The translations under genes and the position numbers were made by a program. From a virus: a DNA stretch of 36,796 bases. The stretch is taken from the IMG/VR virus record IMGVR_UViG_3300027801_001463, positions 1 to 36,796 of that record. One strand, given 5' to 3'. This document shows positions 24,636-32,354 of this stretch, one piece after another; position 1 is the stretch's first letter, and each line of letters begins with the position of its first letter. The notes under the pieces are model-generated. The model saw only the letters and a list, made by a program, of their open reading frames with translations. It was not told where the DNA came from and ran no database searches.

Positions 24636-25513
24636 TATAGTTCACCCTTTGAGTATTCTTGGATATCTGGTGGAATGCCCATGCTTTGAATTGTATTGTT
24701 ACGAGTAAATGCCGTGAATATGTTTTTCTGGTCTTCTGGAGATAGATTCTTTTTAATTACTTTTACTAATGTTTCGTAACTATCTAAATCATCACTGTTA
24801 TCTAAACCTAACGTCTTCGCTATTGAATCTGCGGTCTTCCATGGACCAGCAATAATCTTATTGTTATTTTTCTTAGTGTATCCCTCGCCAGTTTTCTTAG
24901 GAACTGGTCTACGTAAAACTCTTACTAGTCCGTCTCTTGGACTAAACATAAATCTTTTCGACTGAAGTGGTCTGCCGTCTTCAATAGTTTCTTCACTATC
25001 TTCAACATTTAGACTTCCAGCGATAGAGGCAATCATTAAGTTACGATATACTCCTTTATACTGGCTATCTTTTTCATGAGGCGAATGATAGTAAGTCTTC
25101 AACCAATCTGGGTCACCTGGCATGAAATCAACTTGAACATATCCAGTTCTTGGTCTACCATCTTCTTTAGTTTTGTCAAAGTTAGCAATCTTGACCTTTG
25201 TCATAATCACACTTGACTTTGCAATGTCCATTATTTGACTGCTCTTTTCAAGTCTCTCTACAAATTCTGGTATCTTATCGGTATCAATCTTTAATGCGAC
25301 ATCGATGTCACCACTAAACTCTCTTTTACCAACACTGCCCAATGCATTGTTTCTCAAATCAATGCCTAATTCTTTCTCTAAGGGAATGAGTGTTGGATTG
25401 ATTTCATCAATATGAATAGCGCCTACTCCGGTCATCGAGTCATCAGAAAAATTCTTTTCATATAGAACTTCTGATTGTACTGCTTTAGATTGTGTTAATT
25501 CAAATAATTTCAT
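24635..25513 (-). CDS. Polymerase beta-type nucleotidyltransferase-like protein
   Basis: 292 residues. LGSVGKREFSGDIDVAL (58-74) fits the nucleotidyltransferase signature GS followed by DxD (Asp69, Asp71), and VQVDFMPGD about 60 residues later can supply the third carboxylate. The rest contains a helical domain. The reaction is unknown; members include tRNA, antibiotic and protein nucleotidyltransferases. N-terminal MKLFELTQS matches the operon leader pattern. One-base overlaps (TAATG) link it to both neighbours. Confidence 0.65.
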   Translation of the reverse strand: MKLFELTQSKAVQSEVLYEKNFSDDSMTGVGAIHIDEINPTLIPLEKELGIDLRNNALGSVGKREFSGDIDVALKIDTDKIPEFVERLEKSSQIMDIAKSSVIMTKVKIANFDKTKEDGRPRTGYVQVDFMPGDPDWLKTYYHSPHEKDSQYKGVYRNLMIASIAGSLNVEDSEETIEDGRPLQSKRFMFSPRDGLVRVLRRPVPKKTGEGYTKKNNNKIIAGPWKTADSIAKTLGLDNSDDLDSYETLVKVIKKNLSPEDQKNIFTAFTRNNTIQSMGIPPDIQEYSKGEL

Positions 25514-28089
25514 TATTTCATCTTCTGATTGTCTATAAGTTTAATTAATGCTTCTTTAACTTTATAAGTTTTACCATCAACTTTGAATTCTTTTTTACCA
25601 TCAATTTTTGCTTTTGCTAGTTCACCAGAAAATTCATTACCTTCGTTCTCTGCTGGAAACAATTGACCGTAATATTTTTTATGTATTGCGTTGTACATCA
25701 TTTCTGATTGGTCCGGTGTTGTATATCCTTGGCGTCTAATTATTGTTAGAAGTCCCTCTACTGCCTTTATTTCAGGTCTAGAACCAAATGCTTGTGCTAA
25801 CATAAGTATGTTCTCTGAGTGATTATTTCTATCTTCGTTATGCTTGTATGAATTTTGCATCTTTTCTAAGTCAGAACTGTCATCTTCATTGTATGCAACA
25901 GAAGTAGTAGAACCACCTTTGCCATCAAATGATGTAGATGTGTTTTTACTTCCTAGTTTACTCATTTTTTTAGCACCGTCAACTGCGGCTTTCTTCAAAT
26001 GTGGAGCGACTGCTTTAGCACCTTTTTTAATTAGTTTACCAGCACCAACAACCGCGTTATCAATTCCTTGTCCTATAGTTCCCATAACACCTTCGTCAAC
26101 ACTACCAATTTTTGCATTAATGTTTTGCATAATTTGATTACCATCTGATTGACCTCGTCCTGAGTCACCACCATCGTTGCCGTCAGAGTATACTTTAAAC
26201 TCGCTTCCCATTCTATCATATAAGTCGTCTTTGTTTTGTTCTGCCCAAGACATTACTTTTTGTAAATCTGTATCATTAGACAAAATATTGCCTTCATCCC
26301 AAGTCTTTGACTTACCCATCCATTTTAAACCTTCTGGGCTTTTACTAACACCATCCATTCTGAGGCATAGTTCTTGTATAAAGTTTCTTTCTTGTCCTGT
26401 CCACTTTTGTCCTTCACGTGGTTCTTGGATCCATTCAGTAATCTTTTTATCTGCAAAATGGTCTACCATATCCTGAGCATTACCAAAGAACTTTTGTCCT
26501 TTGTCGCCTTCACGGCTTACGAACCAACCATCAGCGCCACTATCAAAGTCGCCACTTGCAATTTCTTTTCCTTTGTACATAATTCGTACAACGCCACCAG
26601 ATGATACTGCTTTATACTGTCCTTTGCCACCGTGTGCTAGAACTCCTGCTTCTGTTACACTTTCTGATTTTGTAGAACCGTCAGCATCAAAATGTTGCTC
26701 TCTGATATCTTCTACGTATTCAATTGCTTGTTCAACCATTGTGATGTCCATGTTACCATCGCCACATTCTTGTAACACATGATGAATGTATTCTAGTTGC
26801 TCGTGTTGTTCGTTGGCATAATCTTCTGTAACACCTTCTCTTTTTAGTTTGTGATTAACTGAAGATTTTAATTTACTTTTAATCCATTTGCCGGCTTTTG
26901 AAGCGGCTGCTCCTATGGCTGTTCCTGCTGTAGCATAAGTTTGAGGTGGTATTCTGGCTGCCACGGCTGCCACTGCTGGCCAAAATTCACTTAATTCTGC
27001 TTTTTCTTCATTAGTGATTTCTCTGCCTAATTCTTTTTCTGCGATTGCAACCCATGACTCATTTGTGTACTGATTGTCATAAGCATCTGGATAAACTTTA
27101 TCTAGTATTGCCCAGTATTCATCGAAGTCATATACTTTGTCATCTACTTCTACTTCCATTGGATAAGAATCGAAGTGTTCTTTGTGGTCATCAACATAAT
27201 CTTTTATATCTGCCGCAACACTCATTTTTGATTCAACAACTTCTTTTACTTTTCTGTCGAATTCTTCGTCAATCGATTCGGCATGCATTGCTGCCATATG
27301 GGCATTATACTTTTTAGTTCCCTTTTTATGTGGGCTTTTGCCTTCTGTTATTGTTTTTAGTATGCCTGTTTTCATAATATTATCCTCGATTACGTTTTCT
27401 TTTAAAAATTTAGAAAACGAGTTTTCGTCCCAGTTTTCATTCATGGTTTCTTTGTTGCCTACTTTATTTTTGAATAGGTCTATTATATCTTGTGGTACAT
27501 CTGTGACACTGTATAAGTCTTGTAACATTTGAGTTAGTTTGGTATCATCACTTTTCGCAATCATATTTCGAATTTGTGACGCACTATTAATTTCTTGACC
27601 TAATACTTTAAATTTAAATGTAGGAGTTGTTGCTATATAACCTCTTGTTCCAAATGTTTCAGCATCATCTAAACTATTCCACTTCTGTAAGTATGCTGGT
27701 TCACCATTTTTCTTTAACTTAAGTCCATTAGAGAAATCAAATCTAGGGTCTTCTGCCATATCTTTTTCTGATACTGCAAACACCACCACTGTCTTATCTT
27801 TATCAAATCTTTCCATGATTTCGATAGATTGATATGGTGATTTTGTTTGAACTATGTCACTAGAAGAAACTCCAGCAAGTATCATCATCTTTCTCTTTTC
27901 TTCAAAAGTAAAAGGTGACCTATCTCCATCAACTTTGCCAGAAGTAGAAATGAATACTTGTGCATTGCTATACTTCTGCTTTAAGTATTTGTATACTTTG
28001 CCATGGCCAATGTGGAACGGATGAAAGCGACCAGGATATATAATAACCAAGTCCTTATTGCCGTCTTCTAGTAAATCTGATAAATTCAT
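25513..28089 (-). CDS. Multidomain protein with N-terminal NMNAT-like nucleotidyltransferase
   Basis: 858 residues. Residues 12-200 are a cytidylyltransferase/NMNAT-like domain: IIYPGRFHPFHIGHGKVY with HxGH at 26-29, FISTSGKVDG, and a late SASQIRNMI standing for the S-x-T-x-IR motif. Such domains transfer AMP or CMP, for example in NAD synthesis. The remaining 650 residues hold charged helical segments, an Ala-rich hydrophobic helix (AVAAVAARIPPQTYATAGTA), a beta-rich module near KGQYKAVSSGGVVRIMYKG, and an amphipathic Lys/Ala helix. The N-terminus MNLSDLLED matches the operon leader pattern. It is first in the operon, behind tandem promoters, and is probably virion-associated and much longer than plain NMNAT proteins. 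Confidence 0.7.
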   Translation of the reverse strand: MNLSDLLEDGNKDLVIIYPGRFHPFHIGHGKVYKYLKQKYSNAQVFISTSGKVDGDRSPFTFEEKRKMMILAGVSSSDIVQTKSPYQSIEIMERFDKDKTVVVFAVSEKDMAEDPRFDFSNGLKLKKNGEPAYLQKWNSLDDAETFGTRGYIATTPTFKFKVLGQEINSASQIRNMIAKSDDTKLTQMLQDLYSVTDVPQDIIDLFKNKVGNKETMNENWDENSFSKFLKENVIEDNIMKTGILKTITEGKSPHKKGTKKYNAHMAAMHAESIDEEFDRKVKEVVESKMSVAADIKDYVDDHKEHFDSYPMEVEVDDKVYDFDEYWAILDKVYPDAYDNQYTNESWVAIAEKELGREITNEEKAELSEFWPAVAAVAARIPPQTYATAGTAIGAAASKAGKWIKSKLKSSVNHKLKREGVTEDYANEQHEQLEYIHHVLQECGDGNMDITMVEQAIEYVEDIREQHFDADGSTKSESVTEAGVLAHGGKGQYKAVSSGGVVRIMYKGKEIASGDFDSGADGWFVSREGDKGQKFFGNAQDMVDHFADKKITEWIQEPREGQKWTGQERNFIQELCLRMDGVSKSPEGLKWMGKSKTWDEGNILSNDTDLQKVMSWAEQNKDDLYDRMGSEFKVYSDGNDGGDSGRGQSDGNQIMQNINAKIGSVDEGVMGTIGQGIDNAVVGAGKLIKKGAKAVAPHLKKAAVDGAKKMSKLGSKNTSTSFDGKGGSTTSVAYNEDDSSDLEKMQNSYKHNEDRNNHSENILMLAQAFGSRPEIKAVEGLLTIIRRQGYTTPDQSEMMYNAIHKKYYGQLFPAENEGNEFSGELAKAKIDGKKEFKVDGKTYKVKEALIKLIDNQKMK

Positions 28090-28120
28090 ACAATTGTCTC
28101 TATATTAATTATTCTAATTG

Positions 28121-28128
28121 TATTTATC
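28121..28128 (-). promoter_or_regulatory. Late-type promoter element GATAAATA
   Basis: Directly next to the sigma70 -10 box (28129-28134), 32 nt before ATG 28089; the operon may have both early and late starts. Confidence 0.45.
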
Positions 28129-28157
28129 ATTTTACAGCACCTGCTTTTAAAAGTCAA
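28129..28157 (-). promoter_or_regulatory. sigma70-type promoter of the virion-protein operon
   Basis: TTGACT (28152-28157), 17-bp spacer, TAAAAT (28129-28134). Confidence 0.6.
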
Positions 28158-28162
28158 CCACT

Positions 28163-28185
28163 AAAAATCCCGCATGAAGCGGGAT
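28163..28185 (-). terminator. Intrinsic terminator after the 75-residue gene
   Basis: Stem ATCCCGC/GCGGGAT, a 5-nt loop and a T run (28163-28167) on the minus strand; GC-rich and convincing. Confidence 0.85.
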
Positions 28186-28204
28186 TAGATAACAAGTTGG
28201 TAAA

Positions 28205-28432
28205 TTACCAAAAGATACGCATCCACCAAGGACGATTTGCTTTTTGATATGACCCCATAGCCTTCTGAGCCTCTAATAACTCTGACATTATATTTGAATT
28301 AAGGACACTACGTTCTTTCTGTGTTAGTATCTGTAACTCTCTAATGCTAAGTTTTACAATCTCTTCTCTACTATTTCTAAATAAGCCAACAACTTTATTA
28401 TGATTGTTGACATCAACGTATAAGAATTTCAT
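28205..28432 (-). CDS. Small hypothetical protein
   Basis: 75 residues, basic, with a helical centre (LSIRELQILTQKERSVLN) and a tryptophan-rich end, PWWMRIFW. An AGGAG ribosome binding site precedes the ATG. It is last in the envelope block, just before a strong terminator. Function unknown; the aromatic end might touch the membrane. Confidence 0.6.
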   Translation of the reverse strand: MKFLYVDVNNHNKVVGLFRNSREEIVKLSIRELQILTQKERSVLNSNIMSELLEAQKAMGSYQKANRPWWMRIFW

Positions 28433-28482
28433 ATCTATTCTCCTAAAAACACTACTCTCTAGTATTATTTAAGAGAAAACCG

Positions 28483-28496
28483 CACTATATATAGTG
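28483..28496 (-). terminator. Possible weak terminator
   Basis: Palindrome CACTATATATAGTG followed on the minus strand by CGGTTTTCT, between the secreted protein and the 75-residue gene. It is AT-rich and so weak. Confidence 0.4.
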
Positions 28497-28519
28497 TGTA
28501 GTTAAGTTTTAGTAGTAGT

Positions 28520-28945
28520 TTACTTCTTTTCGTCTTCTTCAGTAGGTGGTTTATTTACACCAGCACACATTCTTTTTACTTCACTGAATTCAGGACCTAA
28601 ATTAAGTCCTTTATATCTAGCACACATTTTAAGCATTTCTAACTGTTGCTTTAGTAATGCGTTTGTTCTCATTATTCTTTTATACTCTGCGTTACAAGTT
28701 GAGCCAAGTGCAATGCTTAATCTGATACCAACTCTCCAGTTGCTGCCATTATTTGTGCCTTTATAGTTATTATTATTACTGTTAGGATAAGTGCTATCGT
28801 TGGTACCGTCTTGTTCGCCAACTTCTGCGTATGGTTCTAATGTAGCAGTTTGACAATGCCCTCCGCCACCTTGTAAATATTCATTTGCCGCATAAGCATT
28901 CGTGCCAAGTAAACAAAAGAAAGTAACTAATAATATCTTTTTCAT
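28520..28945 (-). CDS. Secreted conserved phage protein
   Basis: 141 residues with a clear Sec signal peptide (MKKILLVTFFCLLGTNAYA, cleavage after AYA). The mature part has a Gly patch GGGGHCQ, an Asn/Ser-rich low-complexity linker, a region GIRLSIALGSTCNAEY, and a helix with KQQLEMLKMCARYKGL. Four cysteines in the mature part could form disulfides in the periplasm. I recall similar proteins in T4-like marine phages, function unknown. It starts one base after the membrane coiled-coil gene, so the pair is coupled and could form a spanin-like or virion assembly pair. Confidence 0.7.
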   Translation of the reverse strand: MKKILLVTFFCLLGTNAYAANEYLQGGGGHCQTATLEPYAEVGEQDGTNDSTYPNSNNNNYKGTNNGSNWRVGIRLSIALGSTCNAEYKRIMRTNALLKQQLEMLKMCARYKGLNLGPEFSEVKRMCAGVNKPPTEEDEKK

Positions 28946-28946
28946 A

Positions 28947-29399
28947 TTAGTATCCTCCGTTTAACTGTCGTTGCATCTCTTTCAAGTCATATTTCATTTG
29001 ATTAAGTGAATCAGTTAACTTGTAATAACTTTGTTCCATAGCCTGAAATTCAGCCTCACTTGCTAGTTTATATTGTGCATCTCTTAATGTTTCTGCTAGT
29101 ATTTGTATTCTTGCAATCTGTGTAGCAAAGTTAGTCATCTCAATAAGAAGTTCTTCACGTCCTTGCTTTAACAGGGCATCGTTATTTGTAACACGGATGT
29201 TTAGTTTATCGGCTTCAGCGACAATTCTGTCATTAAGTGATTGCCAATTGCTCACTTGATTCATAGTTAATTCTGTAATTTCTTTTTCATTCGCCTTTAT
29301 AGTATTTTGTAAACTTATAGCGTAATTGATACTTCCGTATGTTGCGGCTAATACGGGAATTACTATACCAACTATACCGCCTAATGCACCTATTTTCAT
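28947..29399 (-). CDS. Membrane-anchored coiled-coil protein
   Basis: 150 residues. Residues 5-27 form an N-terminal membrane helix (GALGGIVGIVIPVLAATYG); the rest is a long, heptad-rich coiled coil, probably in the periplasm. An AGGATTATT ribosome binding region precedes the ATG. Its layout and its tight coupling to the secreted gene resemble an inner-membrane spanin with a partner, but no family match is visible. A late-type promoter and a terminator lie just upstream. Confidence 0.65.
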   Translation of the reverse strand: MKIGALGGIVGIVIPVLAATYGSINYAISLQNTIKANEKEITELTMNQVSNWQSLNDRIVAEADKLNIRVTNNDALLKQGREELLIEMTNFATQIARIQILAETLRDAQYKLASEAEFQAMEQSYYKLTDSLNQMKYDLKEMQRQLNGGY

Positions 29400-29423
29400 A
29401 ATAATCCTCTAATTCATAGTTAA

Positions 29424-29458
29424 TAAAAAGTCGCACAAAGACAATGCTCTGTACGACT
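29424..29458 (-). terminator. Intrinsic terminator after the SbmA-like gene
   Basis: Minus-strand 12-bp stem AGTCGTACAGAG/CTTTGTGCGACT (two G-T pairs), 6-nt loop, then TTTTTATT. Strong. Confidence 0.85.
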
Positions 29459-29460
29459 AG

Positions 29461-29468
29461 TATTTATT
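29461..29468 (-). promoter_or_regulatory. Late-type promoter element AATAAATA
   Basis: AATAAATA followed by C on the minus strand, directly before the terminator stem; predicted start near 29455, within the 5' arm, so transcripts from here would lack part of the stem. Confidence 0.4.
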
Positions 29469-29519
29469 TGTGCGTAGTTAATAATAAACTACTTAGTTTC
29501 TGTTAGTTACACAATATTC

Positions 29520-30560
29520 TTATAGTGGTTCATCCGCAAATGTAACATCTTCACCTTCATCAAGTGCTACGTTGAATTCTCTCAAACGTCTAATGACTGA
29601 CAAGAAGTCAACAATTGTTGTCCATCTGTCAATGAAATAACCCATTGAACTTTCTACTCTACCGAATGCGTTTAGAACTTGAAATAATACACCAAGTGTA
29701 ATTAACTGGTCAAAGTAAGCAGGCGCTAGAACAACTAATGCTATGTTACCTACACATAATCCAAATGCTGTTTGCCATACACCGAAGCCCATATACCAGT
29801 TAAATAGTCTATAATAGTTTCTACGAACTGAATAGAACATTGGAAATAGCATTTCAGTTGAACGTGCTGAGAAATCATCCTCAGAGAATACTAATTGTTT
29901 TCTCATTTTTGCTTCTACAACTTGATTTCTATATTCAAGTCTAGGTAGTCTCCAACCTAGTATTAGAGATATCAAAGTACCACCAATTGATACAGATAGT
30001 GCTACCCATACTAAAAATCCAGGAATAATTTTATCATTCCAGACAGGTAAACTCTCTGATAAATTCCATAAGATAGGAAGAAATGCAACCAAGATAAGTA
30101 TCGCACTAAAGAATCCAGTGAATAGACCTTGTAATGTTTTACCAAATATCATTAAGTCTTCTTGTATACGCTGTGAGCCACCTTCTATCTTTGCAGTTGA
30201 GTTTTCCCAACGTGTCATATAGTGTTTGGTGTTTGCTTCACGCCATCTGAAACAGTATCTTTGTGTTTGCCATGTGGCATATACTGCGATTGGGGTGTAT
30301 AGGACTATGATTTCGACAAAGGATGGTTGAACGCCCTCTGTTAGTGTAATGAAATTCAAAAATCTACCAGCATCCCATCCCAGAAATAGTTCCCAGAATC
30401 TGTCTTCTTGTAGTGATTGAATTACATCATAGATTTCTTTGTTCCAACTGTTGTAGAATACTAATATCTCTACGTTGTACCAAATTAGGCTTAAAAGAAA
30501 CGCTAACATAAGCCAAGCATATGTCCCGTATTCCTTTGTGAAAAAAAATGATTTTAACAT
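29520..30560 (-). CDS. SbmA/BacA-like inner-membrane transporter
   Basis: 346 residues with about 6-7 membrane helices. The N-terminus MLKSFFFTKEYGTYAWLML, the loop TQRYCFRWREANTKHYMTRW, and the second half (FPMFYSVRRNYYRLFNWYMGF and ALNAF-like FQVLNAFGRVESSMGYFIDR) fit the SbmA/BacA family. These are proton-driven inner-membrane importers of peptides, peptide antibiotics and other compounds; they resemble the membrane part of ABC exporters without the ATPase. It is somewhat shorter than E. coli SbmA (406). It closes the ExbB-like-to-SbmA gene run and is followed by a strong terminator. The substrate is unknown. Confidence 0.8.
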   Translation of the reverse strand: MLKSFFFTKEYGTYAWLMLAFLLSLIWYNVEILVFYNSWNKEIYDVIQSLQEDRFWELFLGWDAGRFLNFITLTEGVQPSFVEIIVLYTPIAVYATWQTQRYCFRWREANTKHYMTRWENSTAKIEGGSQRIQEDLMIFGKTLQGLFTGFFSAILILVAFLPILWNLSESLPVWNDKIIPGFLVWVALSVSIGGTLISLILGWRLPRLEYRNQVVEAKMRKQLVFSEDDFSARSTEMLFPMFYSVRRNYYRLFNWYMGFGVWQTAFGLCVGNIALVVLAPAYFDQLITLGVLFQVLNAFGRVESSMGYFIDRWTTIVDFLSVIRRLREFNVALDEGEDVTFADEPL

Positions 30561-30620
30561 ATGATAACCTCTAATTTAAAATAATATACGACTTTAACTT
30601 TCGTACATGTATTTAGTCAA

Positions 30621-31475
30621 TTAGTCAGTTAATCTCATACCACCTTCAAGGTCACTACCTGTAGTTCCGTAGAAATTTCTATAATCTGTTGCTATACTAA
30701 CTAATCCTGGACGTACTTTAAAGTCTCTAGGATGTAGCCAATACATAGTTGCATTTGGAATTTGAATGAACAAAAGTCTTAAATCTTCATCTTGGACACC
30801 TAATGACTTAAGTAGTTTCATTAATGATGATGCCGTTCTAAATGCACTGCTTTCAATAGCAGAAGAACTTGCACCATTCATACTTCCTGGTGGTGTTCCT
30901 GGACCATGAATACCAAAATAAATATCACCTATCAAGTATCGTTTATCACCTGCTAAGAACAATAAACCACATGCTGATGCACATATAGATTTATCTTTCA
31001 TATAATCTGGTGTCTCGTCTTGGGAAGTATTAGAACCAGGCATATAAATTGTTTCACCTAACTCGTTTAGAACTTTTGTGCCTCTAACAACAGTAACAAC
31101 GTTACGAAGTTTCATATGTGCCGCAAGACAAGAACCATCTGCTAGATTGCCACCTGGACTTTCTAGTATTACAGTAAAGGCCGCAGGCATTAATGGTGCT
31201 ATCTTCTCACAATCACCTTCTTTAACTGTACCCATTAATGAATACAATTGGTCATCAATTTTTTTGAATTCTAATCCACCCGTATTTTCTTCTTCTTCTA
31301 TTTTATTGTTTGCTTCTTCGTATAGTACCATATATTCATCGTACCATTCAATACCTTTGTCTTTACCTGTTATTACAAGTAAGATTATTACAACAATTAA
31401 AAAAGGATTTCTTATTAGATAAGATACTGTTCTTCCAAGAAATGATTGTTTTATATAATTTAATATTTTATTCAC
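30621..31475 (-). CDS. Periplasmic ClpP/crotonase-like protease family protein
   Basis: 284 residues. A membrane helix at ~23-37 (FLIVVIILLVITG) anchors it, with the main domain probably periplasmic. TVILESPGGNLADG (101-114) and SICASACGLLFLAGDKR (163-179) are the two strands and helix of a ClpP-like fold, with Ser167 in CASAC as candidate nucleophile and His190 in IHGPG as base. This matches the COG3904-type predicted periplasmic ClpP-like proteins. The paired cysteines around Ser (C165, C169) suggest an oxidising compartment. It lies between a small membrane protein and the SbmA-like transporter. Confidence 0.75.
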   Translation of the reverse strand: MNKILNYIKQSFLGRTVSYLIRNPFLIVVIILLVITGKDKGIEWYDEYMVLYEEANNKIEEEENTGGLEFKKIDDQLYSLMGTVKEGDCEKIAPLMPAAFTVILESPGGNLADGSCLAAHMKLRNVVTVVRGTKVLNELGETIYMPGSNTSQDETPDYMKDKSICASACGLLFLAGDKRYLIGDIYFGIHGPGTPPGSMNGASSSAIESSAFRTASSLMKLLKSLGVQDEDLRLLFIQIPNATMYWLHPRDFKVRPGLVSIATDYRNFYGTTGSDLEGGMRLTD

Positions 31476-31484
31476 AATATCTCC

Positions 31485-31757
31485 TTATTCTTCGGCAGGC
31501 TTAGGCTGTCGGGCAGCGGCTTGCTTCTCCATCATTGCCTTAAATTGGTCTTGCGTAAAGCATTGTGTTCTTGTAATATGGTTCCATTCTAAATTCATTT
31601 TAACTGGTTCTGCTGGCATGTAATTTTTATACTTTTCGCATTGTTCCATTGTTACGAACGGTAATGAATATATAATTGGATTACCAAGTTGTACTTGAAA
31701 TATCGACACAACAAAGTGTCCTATCATTAAAATTGCGCCCACTGACATTATCTCCAT
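31485..31757 (-). CDS. Small membrane/secreted protein of the envelope block
   Basis: 90 residues with one N-terminal hydrophobic helix (VGAILMIGHFVVSIFQV), then a short periplasmic-type domain with two cysteines (EQCEKYKNY and RTQCFTQDQF) likely to form a disulfide, and a Lys/Ala/Pro tail. Starts 13 nt after the 190-residue gene. No family recognised. Confidence 0.65.
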   Translation of the reverse strand: MEIMSVGAILMIGHFVVSIFQVQLGNPIIYSLPFVTMEQCEKYKNYMPAEPVKMNLEWNHITRTQCFTQDQFKAMMEKQAAARQPKPAEE

Positions 31758-31770
31758 CGTTCTCTCTCCT

Positions 31771-32343
31771 CTATTCTGGCCCTACGTCTTGTAATGTACC
31801 ATTATTAACTGTCTCATCATTAAGTCTTAGTCCTGTACTTGTTGAAACTGCAGGCTCATAAGTTATTCCTCCATCACCCTTTTTTTCTTCTGGCTCAGTC
31901 ATATCTTGCATTGGTGTAAATATGAATGATTGTGATTCACCTTTGTTTCCTTTTTTAGGGTCAAATTTACCTTGTGCTAACGATGAACCGATGTTTCTTT
32001 GTAATTCTTTCATTTTCGTTTTATTCTCTTCTGACCAGTCTATTTTGTAAAGAACTGGTTGTCCTTCTTTTTTCAATACTACAAATATCCAAGGTTTGTT
32101 ATCATTTACCCACATAACTTCGACTTCTGTTTCAGGCAAACCATAAATTGGCATACCTTGTAATAATTTAATACCTTGCCAAGTCATGCTTGCCATTACA
32201 AGTGCTAATGGAATTATAATAAACGTATAAAGTTTATTTGCTTTACTTTGAATCAAAGCATACAAGCATATTAGAATCAGTGAGAATAAACCGGCTATGT
32301 AAACCAGAATCATTGTATTAACTGTCATTTCATTCCAAAACAT
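31771..32343 (-). CDS. Two-helix membrane protein of the envelope block
   Basis: 190 residues. Two transmembrane helices (MILVYIAGLFSLILICLYAL and TFIIIPLALVMASM) are followed by a soluble domain with WVNDNKPWIFVVLKKEGQPVL and an acidic, disordered tail. It is 11 nt downstream of the ExbD-like gene. No family recognised; it may couple the ion channel to other parts of the block. Confidence 0.65.
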   Translation of the reverse strand: MFWNEMTVNTMILVYIAGLFSLILICLYALIQSKANKLYTFIIIPLALVMASMTWQGIKLLQGMPIYGLPETEVEVMWVNDNKPWIFVVLKKEGQPVLYKIDWSEENKTKMKELQRNIGSSLAQGKFDPKKGNKGESQSFIFTPMQDMTEPEEKKGDGGITYEPAVSTSTGLRLNDETVNNGTLQDVGPE

Positions 32344-32354
32344 TTGTATTCTCC

